A stretch of DNA of 64,000 nucleotides, taken from Nelumbo lutea. Its lineage: Eukaryota > Streptophyta > Magnoliopsida > Proteales > Nelumbonaceae. The position numbers and the translations under genes were made by a program. Position 1 is the stretch's first letter; every line of letters starts with the position of its first letter. Positions 11,192 through 21,636 of the stretch are shown piece after piece. The stretch covers positions 5,755,728-5,819,727 of the forward strand of contig JAKGHH010000008.1 in assembly GCA_022828595.1 (NCBI GenBank), written 5' to 3'. The notes beneath the pieces were generated by a model. That model was given only the letters and a program-made list of their open reading frames with translations. It had not been told where the DNA came from and made no database searches.

Positions 11192-11776
11192 TAGGGCTGT
11201 TCACGGGTCGGGTTGGGTGGGTTTATTGAGGTTTTCCAACCAATCCGACCTGGTCGGGTTACCTGAGATGGAAACCGAAACCAACCCATTGTTAAGCAAA
11301 ACCAACCTGGTCGGTTTGAGTCGGGTTGGGTCGGTTTTGGTCGATTTCGACTCTAAGTTCATCCATGCCCCCCATGGCCACCTAGTTTTCTAGAGATATA
11401 TTTAAAACTGAAATATGTATTTTAGAAATATATATATATATATATATAAACAAAAATATACATACAAATATATTGCAATATATATTTTCTAGAAATATAT
11501 ATCTAACATATTTCATAATATATATTTTTAGATATAGATATTGGAATATATATTTTTAGATATTTTTGTTTTTAGTTAAGTAGGAACTAAGTCGGTTCGG
11601 TTCGGGTCGATTTTAGTTTTCACACAAGAAAATCGAAACGACCCAAACCATCGGTTTATGAATTTGTACAACCCGAAACCAACCGGTGCTGATGAAAACC
11701 CGGCCAACTCGGGTTGGGTCGGTTTGGTCGGGTTGGGTCGGTTTGGTCGGGTTGGGCCTTCTTATAAATAGCCCTA
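11192..11776. mobile_element. hAT-type MITE, GGTCGGGTTGGG family, intact
   Basis: A 585-bp element with termini TAGGGCTGTTCACGGG and CTTATAAATAGCCCTA. A perfect 8-bp target duplication, CATCTAAT, lies at 11184-11191 and 11777-11784. It interrupts repeat family A: the flanking TTTCATCTAATTATTGGCA is continuous in the other family-A copies, so this insertion is younger than copy 1. Confidence 0.9.
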
Positions 11777-12321
11777 CATCTAATTATTGGCATTTAGAAA
11801 AAATGACCCGGAAACAAAACCATTTTGGCCATCGGTTTCCAAAATGGATGGCCCATTCTAACAACAAAACTTAAAAAATAAAAAATAATTAAAAAAAAGG
11901 CAAAAATCGTTGAACGGTCGACGAGTCGATAACCTGGGTCAACAGGTCATTGATTGATTCAACGATTTTTGGCCAAGGATCGGGTTTGGGGTAAAACGGA
12001 ACTGGTTGCCTAGATGGTTCCCAGGCTGAATGGTCCTACTATCCAGGTCAACTGGGAGTTCTCAATGTAAAACAAAGGACAACTATGAAGTAGAGCTCAA
12101 AACTATCACTGTGTGATCATATTCTTTAATATAAGATGGTTCGCTAAAGCAATATTTAAAGAAACAAGCACACGATGATCACTTTTAAGTCTTTATATGA
12201 GTTTCAAGACTTGAGTACTTATAATTATAAATTTCTTATTAAGAAACCATTGTATTTTTTAAATAGTAAATAGCAATGTTGCAATTTCATTCCAACCCTG
12301 CGAAATAGAGCCCTCCACTAG

Positions 12322-12815
12322 TTTTTAGTTATCAAAATAAAAGATGTAAATTTCTAAATATATTTTATTTTATTTATTTTTTAAATGAATACAATACAGG
12401 AGGGGCTGCAATTTCAGATTTGTGAGGTGGATTGCGGTCCAGTTATCCCTAAAATAATCTAATGGGATGTTGACGTTCACACAAGATTCTGATTTCTGAG
12501 TCCGACGTAAGTAGAGAAAATGTGCAAACTGCAAAGTGTTCCAACGGCTCGCAGCCTTCCTTCCAGTTCACAAACCAGTTCAGCAGAGGAAAGTCTTTGC
12601 CAAGTCAGATCCTATTGTCATAATATCGACTTGCTAATTAACGGTCAAGATGTATCATCAGACTATGATGTGCACCACTCGATCTAATCTTGTTTATTAT
12701 TATTTTATTGAATTTTCCGTCAAATGGTCCCTGCTCACCAACCACGACTCTATCTGAGTTCACATGATTCCCAACTTTCCAAATAGACACAGCATGTGCT
12801 CTCATGGTGGTATGA
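12322..12815. other. intergenic, nothing recognised
   Basis: No gene or repeat recognised. The short minus ORF at 12847-12638 overlaps the start of the next tandem repeat and is not gene-like. Confidence 0.4.
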
Positions 12816-13320
12816 GCTATGCTAACGTGTTTTACAACGATACCCACTTCTATAGACCGTGGTGATGGTCATGCATTTAAGTCCATCGGCCCCAAAACCG
12901 AGGATAGTCAGTTGCGCTTACATGGGAAAAAAAGCTGGTGAATATTTTGGGTTGCTTCTGGTTTCAGAGCTATATTAACCTGTTTCACAATGCTATCCAC
13001 TTCTATGGACCATGTTGATGGTCGTGCATTTAAGTCCGTCGGTTTTGGGGTATGACCTATCCAAAATCGACGGATGAACAGTAGCGCTTACTGGGAAAAA
13101 AAGCTAGTGAATATTCTGGGTTGCTTCTGGTTTTGGAGATGCTAACGTGTTCCACAACGCTACCCACTTCTCAGAACCGTGGTGATGGTCGTGCATTTAA
13201 GCCTGTTGGCTTTAGGGTATGACCTACCCAAAACCGACAGATGGACAATAGCCCTTACATGGGAAAAAAAGTTGGTGAATATTGCGGGTTGCTTTTGGTT
13301 TTGGAGCCAACGATAGATGG
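12816..13320. repeat. ~153-167 bp tandem repeat, three copies
   Basis: GATGGTC.TGCATTTAAG occurs at 12864, 13017 and 13184. Each unit then has a TATGACC(C/T)A(C/T)CCAAAA word or its decayed form, a GGGAAAAAAAG..GGTGAATATT word and GGTTGCTT.TGGTTT. The units differ by 10-20 percent, so the array is not recent. Confidence 0.75.
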
Positions 13321-13940
13321 ACACGAGGGGTTCACACAGATTTTCTAGTGTGAGCGCTCCTGTTGGATACTCAGGTTTCCGTTATTGAGTTTGGTCTACA
13401 GGGTTGGGTTGGGCAGGTTTTTTGTGTGAAGACAGCAAAAAAATAGACTAGAGGGGAATTTGGGTGCTAAATTACAAAAACGTCCGTATCTATTTGCTGA
13501 AATGATGACAGGAGTTGCCCGTTCAGACATGGAATCCTCTTTGGAGTACAAGGACGTCCAAGGTCCAACCAATGGAGCCCATTCGGTTGAAGCAACACCA
13601 ATTGGGCCTATGAAGATGGCCCATTTCTTTTAGAAGTTCCTAAGCCCATCAGTGAAAAATCTATCATCTCTAAAATAGTCTAAATGACTATTTTTCTTTT
13701 TCTTTATACAAAAGAAATGACAAGATCTATGCTCAAGGTCTTTTTAAAAGAAATGGCAGGATGTAGTTCCTGAGCCCAACAGTGCTAACTCAGGAAACTG
13801 CTTTTGGGCTGACTAATTGTGTTATTTTATTGGGCTTCACCACAAAGGATTTGATGGGCCTCGGTGGCAACGGAAAATGGGCTCTATTTTCTTTGTCAAA
13901 TCAAGGTCCAATTGAAACTACAAATTGGTTGTAGTTCAGT
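13321..13940. other. intergenic upstream of MVD fragment
   Basis: No gene recognised. The right end is probably the distal promoter region carried along with the mevalonate decarboxylase fragment. Confidence 0.4.
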
Positions 13941-13948
13941 AATTTTGC

Positions 13949-13957
13949 TATATAAAT
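13949..13957 (+). promoter_or_regulatory. candidate TATA box of MVD fragment
   Basis: TATATAAAT is followed after about 25-30 bp by C/T-rich leader sequence (CGAGTCTCCC, TTGTCTCGCTCTTG). Two AG-ended, T-rich stretches (ending near 14310 and 14501) before the MVD start codon look like 5' UTR intron ends. This supports a copied promoter plus leader rather than a processed copy. Confidence 0.5.
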
Positions 13958-14518
13958 GAGCCCCACATTAACCCGAGTCTCCCGTTGTATTTGTCTCGCT
14001 CTTGAGATTGTGGAGTCTGAGTCGAGACTTGCTGTTTCCTTCTTTCAATCCTTGGTTGATCAAAGACGCAGACCTCAAGTCATTGTTCTTCTGCAATTGC
14101 TCTTTAACATTCCGCTTCTTCTTCACCATTAATTTCAATCAGTTGAGAGATTTGGAACCTTGAACAATTGGGTTTTTTTTTTTTTTTTTCTTTTCACTTT
14201 TCTTCTTTCTCGTCTCTGGAACCTATTGGAATCTGTTTTCCCTCTGATTTTCAATCTTCAAATTAGTAAATTATCATCTTTTATTTTCTCTATTTCTGTT
14301 CGGTTTCAGGTCGAGAAAAAAAACTAGTTCAGCTTCTCTCTTTAAATTTGTTGAAATTCCAGCCTTTTGGTTTCATTTGATCATTATAATACATTTCTCA
14401 GCTTAAGTAGGCATTTTTTTCATAGTTGAAGAAACTTCTTCAGCTTTTGTTTCAAAAGGAAAGAATCAATAAATATCTCTCTCTCTCTTTTTTTTTTTCA
14501 GATTTCGTTGTGGTTGAA

Positions 14519-15016
14519 ATGACGAATGAATTGCAGAACTGGGTACTAATGGTGACTGCTCAAACTCCAACGAATATCGCAGTCATCAAGTACTGGGGGA
14601 AGAGGGATGAAACCCTAATTCTTCCTGTAAACGACAACATTAGTGTAACGCTTGATCCAGAACATCTCTGCACGACGACTACCGTTTCTGTTAGTCCCAA
14701 TTTCGAGAATGACAGGATGTGGCTCAATGGTTCATGGATATCTCATTTGTTTGTCTGGTTGAGGTTTGATTTCTGATGCTTTTTAGTATTTGCTCACTCT
14801 AGGAAATTTTAACTTTTGCTGGTTAGTGTAGGAGATTTCCCTCTCTGATGGTAGATTTCAGAACTGTTTGAGGGAAATCCAGTGTTGATGATGAGGACAA
14901 GGGGATCCACATTAAGAAAGAAGATTGGGACAAACTGCACGTACATATTGCTTCCTATAACAACTTTCCAACTGCCGCTGGATTGGCTTCTTCTGATGTT
15001 GGTTTTGCTTGTCTTG
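14519..15016 (+). pseudogene. MVD: truncated mevalonate diphosphate decarboxylase (5' part only)
   Basis: The intact enzyme makes isopentenyl diphosphate from mevalonate diphosphate. Here ATG at 14519 opens [17 protein letters not shown], then [13 protein letters not shown] and [19 protein letters not shown] up to MWLNG near 14729: the family's N-terminus, including its ATP-grasping region. An intron-like gap follows, and an AG at 14830 leads into [16 protein letters not shown]. Then there is a deletion with a stop. A shifted frame continues with [20 protein letters not shown] and [17 protein letters not shown] to a donor-like GT at 15017. The rest (about three quarters, with the catalytic core) is absent. 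Because introns and a promoter are kept, it is a DNA-level duplicate. Readthrough from the start would give only 85 residues. Confidence 0.88.
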
Positions 15017-15290
15017 GTAAAATTGCATGCAGCCTTTGCTCTGTGGTGTTTTAAATTAAAAGTTGTACATCTTGTCTGGTGACTGGGAATTGGGAAAAAG
15101 TTTACAGGAGTAATAACTGTAGCTTAAGAGTAGTTTATATTTATCGCAGCCAAAGAAAAAGGTAGTTTATATGTATTTCAGGAATGGGGGCTAAACGAAT
15201 TCTGACTAGCATTGGTGTCTGATCTTGTTATTCTTTTAGATAGGAAAATTTAGGTTTGTGAGAAAATGGTTAGATAGAAGAACTAGATAA

Positions 15291-15510
15291 GGGGTTTGGA
15301 GTGATTCAATTGATATCTTCACTAAAGATGTATGCTGGCAAAATTGTTACACATACGGGAAAGAGCTTACACCAAATGACGAGGATTTCTATGGAAGAAC
15401 TGGATTTGGGGTTTGGAGTGATTCGATTGATACCTTCACTAAAGATGTAGGCTGGCAGAATTGTTACACATACGGGAAAGAACTTACATTAAATGATGAG
15501 GATTTCTAAC
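15291..15510 (+). other. in-frame duplicated 39-codon module, unknown
   Basis: Two 117-bp units in tandem, the first from 15291 and the second from 15408, share one open frame to a stop at 15508-15510. Each encodes GVWSDSID.FTKDV.WQNCYT followed by YGKEL..NDEDF. Between copies there are silent changes (TCA/TCG, CAA/CAG, GAG/GAA, GAC/GAT) and three replacements (I/T, C/G, P/L). An in-frame stop (TAA, 15288-15290) lies just upstream of unit 1. I do not recognise the peptide. It may be a relic exon. Confidence 0.55.
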
Positions 15511-15671
15511 CTCTAACGAGGTGTTTGACAATATGTATGACCTTGTTTTTTAAACCAAAAGAATAATTATTTTTCTTTAAAGAAACAATATCAAATATAT
15601 TGGTGAACAACCCTTAAATTGTTCAAATAATGATAAGTTCAAATTAAGATAATGCAGTAGAATTGTCATTA

Positions 15672-15964
15672 TCTATACTACTAATAAAAGAGAATAGTCC
15701 CATTTTCTGGATTTTTTATTAGACATTTTTACCCTTTATCTAAGCAACATACAACGGCATAAAAAATGGCATATATATCCTTTACTCTCACTCAAAAAAC
15801 TGCCCACTTATGACACTTAAGAAACTGTCCATTTATAACACTTAAGAAATTGCCCATTTATAACCATTCAAAAACTGTCCACTTATAACTATTCAAAAAC
15901 TATCCATGAATTGTAAATAGTTTTGTCTTGGAGATACTGTCAAATGCACGTACATATTTACTAG
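15672..15964 (+). mobile_element. candidate short non-autonomous Helitron
   Basis: It starts A|TCTATACTACTAATAAAAG and ends ATGCACGTACATATTTACTAG|T: the TC start, CTRR end and A/T insertion site of a Helitron. The interior repeats CTGCCCA.TTATGACACTTAA-type words (15800-15900). The usual GC hairpin near the 3' end is not clear. Confidence 0.5.
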
Positions 15965-16165
15965 TTATTCTCAAAATCTAAATCCTTTCAACTTCTAGTA
16001 TTTAGTGGACAAGAAAGTTTCTACCTTTATAAAGCTGATAATAAAAGATATAAACAATCATGTGATGCCAAGGATGAATTAACATGCTGACTATAGGTGC
16101 CATTTGGATTTATCATTCATGTTTATGATCTTTGGTCTATGACATTCTTGCTTGTATATCAATTA
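15965..16165. other. intergenic
   Basis: Nothing recognised. Confidence 0.3.
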
Positions 16166-16346
16166 AGGGATAGGTGGCCTCCTCTTTCGCCAAATGGCAG
16201 CCCTTTAATATATATTAATATTGAGAACTGATTCACTTATGATTGAATCAAATATGAATTCACCTCTATCCGATCCCACATAATCTGTCATAGTTCGATT
16301 TAAAGGGTTGCCCATTTGGCGAAAGGGGGAGACCACCCCTATCCCT
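16166..16346. mobile_element. short TIR MITE, AGGGATAGG family
   Basis: Arms of about 42 bp: AGGGATAGGTGGCCTCC…CGCCAAATGGCAGCCC on the left and the reverse complement GGGTTGCCCATTTGGCG…CCTATCCCT on the right. TTA flanks both sides (16163-16165 and 16347-16349), as for PIF/Harbinger (Tourist-like) MITEs. The interior is AT-rich. Confidence 0.65.
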
Positions 16347-16356
16347 TTAATAGATA

Positions 16357-17560
16357 CTAGCGGAGGGGCCCTGCTTCATATGGACTTGATTTGAATTGTA
16401 AAATTACTATTTGTTACATTAAGACAATGGTTTCTTAATAAGAAACTTGCAATTATAAGTATTCAAATCTTGAAACTCATATAAAGACTTAAAAGTGACC
16501 ATCATGTGTTCGTTTTTTAAATATTGCTTCAGCAAAGCATCTCATACAAAAGAACACGGTCATACAATGATAGTTTTGAGTTCTACTTCATGGTTGTCAT
16601 TTGTTTTACATCTAGAACTCCCAATTGACCCAGATGGTAGGACCGTTCAGCCTGGGAATCGTACAAGCAACTGGTTCTAATTTACCTCAAACCCAGTCCC
16701 TATCCAAAAATTGTTGAATCAATCAATGACCTGTTGACCCGGACAGTCCAATCATCGACCCATTCAATGATTTTGGCTATTTTTATTTTTATTTATTTTT
16801 TCAATTCTTGTTATTAGAATGGGCCATCCATTTGAACCGAACGATCGAACTGTTAAGTTGGAAACTGGTGCCCATAATGGTTCCATTTTCAGGTTGTTTT
16901 TATAAATGTCAATAATTAGATGAAATAACTTTGTAGTCATAGTCATGAAAGGGTGGACATTGCAAGGGATTCCAAAACCTTGAAAGATTAATCCAAAGTG
17001 ATCTTAAACACAAAACAAAAAAAAAAATTGGCATTAAATCCACTAAACTGAAAAAACCAAGAAAAAAAATAAAAAACTTGAATCCAAAGTTCCGCTTTGA
17101 GATGGAGCTAAAGATACGTGCAATCAAAGAAAGAGATAAAACAAATCGTCTTGTAAGAAAAAAAAATTGCACAAGAAAATCTAAAGAAAAAAATAAAATA
17201 GTGACAAATCCTAAACCGCTTTAGAGGATCTTGAAAAAGACCAAACACAAAAAAAAATAAAATAAAATAAAAAACAAAATCAAAAAATGAAAAAAAATCA
17301 CACACGCTCGAATAAAACGCATAGTAGAAGAGACCTTTGAATAAAATTTCAAAAGCATAAAAAACATGATTTTTGAACCATCGTTGACCTGAACAGACAT
17401 TTCAGCCCAGGAACCGTATAGGAAACCGATTCCGTTTTACCCCAATCCCAATCATTCACAAAAAAACCATTAAATTGATCAACAATCCATTAACCCAGTT
17501 GGTCGAACCGTCAACCCTTAATCGTTCAATGATTTTTGGTCTTTTTTTTTTATTTTTTAA
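16357..17560 (-). mobile_element. Helitron-like repeat family A, copy 2 (inverted, truncated)
   Basis: This is the reverse complement of copies 1 and 3. Its 3' end on the minus strand is GAAGCAGGGCCCCTCCGCTAG followed by T; its tail (TTTCTTATTAAGAAACCATTG), unit words and A-rich tract (the pyrimidine tract inverted) all match. It stops abruptly at about 17560, where the PXY-like fragment begins. The GAAGCAGGG arm complements the CCCTGC arm kept in copies 1 and 3. Confidence 0.6.
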
Positions 17561-17568
17561 TTGAAGCT

Positions 17569-18740
17569 TTAGTTGTGGTCTTCTGCCGTCAGAGCTTGGT
17601 AATTTAACGATGCTCGAATCACTTTTTCTATTCAATAACCGATTTTACGACCCAATTCTTGTGAGTTACTTGATTTGTCAAATAACCGCCTCTCAGATCC
17701 GATTCCAGAAGGATTTTCTTCGTTAAAGGAGCTGAATTTGTTGAGTTTAATGGACAATGATCTATCCGGCGAGATCCCGGCTGGAATCGGCGAACTTCCT
17801 AACCTCGAAGCCTTACTGCTTTGGAACAATTCTTTTACTGGATATCTCCCCCAAAAGCTTGGCTCGAATTCCAAGTTGCAGAAGCTCGATGTTTCATCCA
17901 ACTCTCTAACCGGTCCGATTCCACCGAGTCTCTGCCTCGGAAACCGACTCGTTCGACTCATTCTGTTTTCCAATAGGTTTGACTCTGAGCTCCTGGAGGT
18001 TACGAATCGAAAATAACAGACTATCGGGAACGATCCCTTCCGGTTTCAGTCTCTTGCCAAACCTCACTTACATGGACCTCAGCAAGAACAACTTCACTGG
18101 CGAAATCCCGAGAGATCTCGGCAAGTCCGTGAAATTGGAGTACTTCAACATTTCTGAGAACTCATTCAACAGTGGAATACCAGACAACATATGGAGTGCT
18201 CCCAACCTACAGATCTTCTCCGCCAGTTTTTGCAAACTCAACGGAAAAATTCCAGATTTCATTGGATGTCGAAGCTTGTATAAGCTGGAAATGGAGGGGA
18301 ACTCGCTTAATGGAAGCATTCCGATGAGAGACAGAATTCTCTCAACGGGATAATCCCCTGGGAGCTTTCGACGGTCCCATCGATCACCGACGTCGATCTC
18401 TCCCATAACTTCCTTACTGGTACGATCCCTTCGAACTTCGGCAACTGCAGTACATTAGAGAGTTTCAATGTGTCATTCAATCTCCTCACTGGCCCCATCC
18501 CGTCGTTCGGTACGATCTTCCTGAACCTTCACCCGTCGTCGTTCTCCGCAAACAAGGGCCTCTGTGGAGGAATTGTGGAGAAACCCTGCGCTTCGGATAG
18601 GATGGCAACCGATGATTCCAGATTCCGAGAGCAACCAAACAAGACCGCCGGAGCGATCGTATGGATCGTGGCTGCAACAACATTCGGCGTAGGCCTCGTC
18701 GTCCTTATTGCTATGCAGCGGCGGTCGAGGAAACGAGAAC
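17569..18740 (+). pseudogene. PXY: PXY/TDR-like LRR receptor kinase fragment, kinase lost
   Basis: The reading order follows the second half of the TDIF receptor (PXY) ectodomain. It runs LPSELGNLTMLESLFLF, then SNNRLSDPIPEGFSSLKEL, LGSNSKLQKLDVSSNSLTGP, NNRLSGTIPSGFSLLPNL, SAPNLQIFSASFCKLNGKIP, SLNGIIPWELSTVPSITDVD, GLCGGIVEKPC and the juxtamembrane KTAGAIVWIVAATTFGVGLV, which forms one transmembrane helix. At least three frameshifts or deletions break it (near 17660, 17990 and 18345). The N-terminal repeats are absent and the kinase domain never appears: after about 18733 the sequence becomes Lys/Glu-coding purine repeat. PXY normally perceives a CLE peptide in vascular cambium; this copy cannot signal. 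Confidence 0.88.
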
Positions 18741-19249
18741 CGGGAGGGAAGAAGAAGAAGAGTAAGGAGGAGAGGAAGGAAGAATGAGAGAAGAGGAAGA
18801 GATTTGGCCGGAGGTGGAGGACTATCGCCACTCTGCCACAGCTGTGTCAAAGAGGTGAGGAAGATGAACAATAGATCTTCGGCAACTTCGGCCGATTCGA
18901 TGGGGAATAAGGAGAAGGAGAGGAAGAAGAAGATAGAGGGAGAAGGAGTCGCTGTTGGGAGTTTGATGTAGGACTTTTCCTCCGATGAGGAGAGGAAGGG
19001 AGGTAGACGGGATGATTTTTCGGAAAAGAAAGAGAGGGCGGGGAGTGGGGGAATACGAAGAGAGACTGAAATGAAAAAGGTTTTTTTTTGAGGATAGAGA
19101 AACGTGTCTTTCATGCAATTAAAGTAATTATTGCATGTACGAACGGGTAGAGGAGAGAGATAGACACTTGCCTCTCATGCAATAAAAAAAAATATATTTT
19201 TATTAAAATTATTCACACGTGAAAAATATTAATCTCAAACAAATTATAG
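18741..19249. repeat. purine-rich low-complexity stretch
   Basis: GA-rich sequence (AAGAAGAAGAAGAG, GGAGAGGAAGG) adjoins the broken receptor. It is followed by two related words, CTTTCATGCAAT at about 19110 and CTCTCATGCAAT at about 19173. The 213-codon minus-strand ORF over 18473-19114 is its antisense shadow. Confidence 0.6.
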
Positions 19250-21272
19250 TGTAAGATGCCACCAATTTCGGGTTGATGGTTCGAACGAATGATCCCTCTT
19301 ATTCTAACAATAGGGAAAAGATTGAGTATGGGAGGTATATAATTCGTAAATAGAACAGTTTTAGCCACCGGTTTTTTGGGTTGATGGTTCAACCGTCTAG
19401 TTTGAACAGATGTTCTATTCTAATAATAAAAATTAAAAAAATAAAAAATGGTAAAAAATCATTGAACAAGTAAATGGGTTGACGGTTCAACCATTAGGGT
19501 CAATAGGTCGTTGATCGATTCAACGGTTTTTTGGTCAGGGAACGGGATTGGGGTAAAACGGAACCAATTGCCTATATGGTTTTCAATTAAAAAAAAACGA
19601 TTTGATCGTCTGGTTTGAATGGATGGCCCATTATGACAACAAAAATTACAAGAAAAAAATTGAATGTCTGATGTCCATTAAGCAAATATCATATGTGTTA
19701 TATCATTCGAGCGTGAGACTAATACAACCGAAAATAGAACCGTTCTATCCACTGGTTTTTGGGTCAACGGTTCGACCGTTCGATTTGAACAAACGATCCA
19801 CTTTGACAACAAAAATTAAAAAATAAAAAATCTGCCAAAAAAATTGAACGGGTTAATGGCTCGACAGTTCGACCACTCGGGTCAATGGATCGTTGACCGA
19901 TTCAACAGTTTTTGGCTAGGGACCAGGATTGGGATAAAAAGGAACCAATTACCTAGATGGTTCATAGTTAAAAATAAAATAAAATAATGATTAAAACCAT
20001 TGAACGGGTCAACGAGTCGATAGTTTGACCGCTTAGGTCAATGGGCCATTGATCAATTCAACAGCTTTTTGTAAGGGACCAGGATTGGGGTAAAACGGAA
20101 CCGATTACCTAGACGGTTCATAGTTAAAAATAAAATAAAATAACGATTAAAACCATTGAACGGGTCAACGAGTCGACAGTTTGACCGCTCAGGTCAATGG
20201 GCCATTGATCAATTCAACGGTTTTTTGCTAGGGACCAAGATTGGGGTAAAACGGAACTGGTTGCCTGGACGGTTCTTGGGCCAAAATGTCCATCTATTCG
20301 GGTCAATGGCAATTTGAAAACCATGGTTTTTTATTATTTTGGATTTTCACTATTCAATGGTTTCTTCTATTGTTGGCTTTATTCGAGTGTGTACGATCTA
20401 AGATTTATCACCATTTTTTTTCTTCCCTTTTGTTTTTTCTTCTCGAATGGTTTTTTTTTTCTTACAAGACGATTTGCTCTGCCTTTTTCTTTGATTGTAT
20501 GTATGTTTAGCTTCGTTTCAAAGCAAAACTTTGGACTCGATTTTTCAAATTTTTTTCTCTTGCTTTTCCAATTTCATGGATTTACTACCAATTTTTTTCT
20601 ATATTTAAGGCCATTTTGGATTTATCTTTCAAGGTTTTGGAATCCCTTGCAGTGTCCACCTTACAATGTCCACCCTTCCCATGACTATGACTACCAAATT
20701 ATTTCGTCTAATTATTGACATCTAGAAAAAATGACCTAGAAACGAACCATTCTAGCCACCAGTTTCCAGGTCAACGGTTCGACTATCCAGTTTGAACGGA
20801 TGACCCATTTTGACAATAAAAATTAAAAATATTAAAAAAATAAAAAATGGACAAAAACCATTGAATGGGTTAACGGGCTGATGGTTCAATCACTTGGGTC
20901 AACGGGTCATTGATTGATTCAACGATTTTTGTTTAGGGACTGGGTTTGGAGTAAAATGGAACCAGTTGCTTGGACCATTCTCGGGCCGAACAATGCTACT
21001 GTTTGAGTCAACTGGGAATTCTCGATGTGAAACAAAGAACAACTATAAAATAGAACTCAGAACTATCACTGTATGATCGTATTTTTTTATATGAGATGCT
21101 TTGCTAAAGGACTATTTAAAAAACGAGCACATGATGATCTTTTTCAAGTATTTATATGAATTTCAAGATTTGAATACTTATAATTATAAGTTTATTATTA
21201 AGAAAGCATTATCTTTTTTAATATAGCAAATATCAATGTTACAATTCCATTCCAGTCCCTGCGCTCTACTAA
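19250..21272 (+). mobile_element. Helitron-like repeat family A, copy 3
   Basis: The longest copy. Units near 19355 and 19735 are followed by two nearly identical ~160-bp units (about 19960-20115 and 20116-20275, sharing GTTCATAGTTAAAAATAAAA and GAACGGGTCAACGAGTCGA). Then come the pyrimidine tract (20310-20600), a last unit and the TTATTAAGAAAGCATTAT tail. It ends CCCTGCGCTCTACTAA followed by T: CTAA fits CTRR. No transposase or helicase is encoded. Confidence 0.6.
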
Positions 21273-21341
21273 TTGATGATATAAATTACAATAAATATTC
21301 TCAATATGCGGTTGCAGAGTCCAAATCCAGCCCCAATAAAT

Positions 21342-21462
21342 GGTTCCAACAGCCAATTACAACGCCATTGCAATTGTGCAATGGGAACATCTTGCAATAA
21401 AAGGCAAAGGATATGTCTCTGATGCACGGCTGCAATGTCGTTGTGAGCAGTTGTTGGAATCC
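21342..21462. mobile_element. foldback MITE, GGTTCCAACA family
   Basis: The left arm GGTTCCAACAGCCAATTACA…CCATTGCA pairs with the right arm TGCAATGTCGTTGT…TTGTTGGAATCC. A related 103-bp element lies in the beta-galactosidase gene at 29582-29684. Confidence 0.65.
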
Positions 21463-21636
21463 TGTGTTAGTACCTGATCCAAATTGATGGTTGGGTGAAC
21501 ATGGCCAGCGTTGTGGTCAACAGATCTGAACTCCCTAATGAAAGGCTAAATTCTTTGTTTACTCTTTTTTCAGATGTCTCGTTTCCCTAACAATAAGTCT
21601 TTTTAGCCTTTATCCAGATGACTCATGACCCCCAAA

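Larger units (their letters stand above)
9895..12321 (+). mobile_element. Helitron-like repeat family A, copy 1
   Basis: The element is built of degenerate tandem units (GGGTCAATGGGTCGTTGA, TTCAACGGTTTTTGGCC, GGGGTAAAACGGAACC), then a long pyrimidine tract (10780-10960), another unit, and a tail with TTATTAAGAAACCATTG. It ends CCCTCCACTAG followed by T at 12322, the CTRR^T end expected of a Helitron. Copies at 16357-17560 (minus) and 19250-21272 (plus) share the order and end the same way. The 5' limit is uncertain. A hAT element at 11192 interrupts it. There is no helicase ORF. Confidence 0.6.

Noticed and set aside
18473..19114. 213-codon minus-strand ORF
   Set aside because: It is antisense to the PXY-like fragment and the purine-rich tract; its composition (Ser/Leu/Phe from C/T-rich DNA) is that of a shadow frame.
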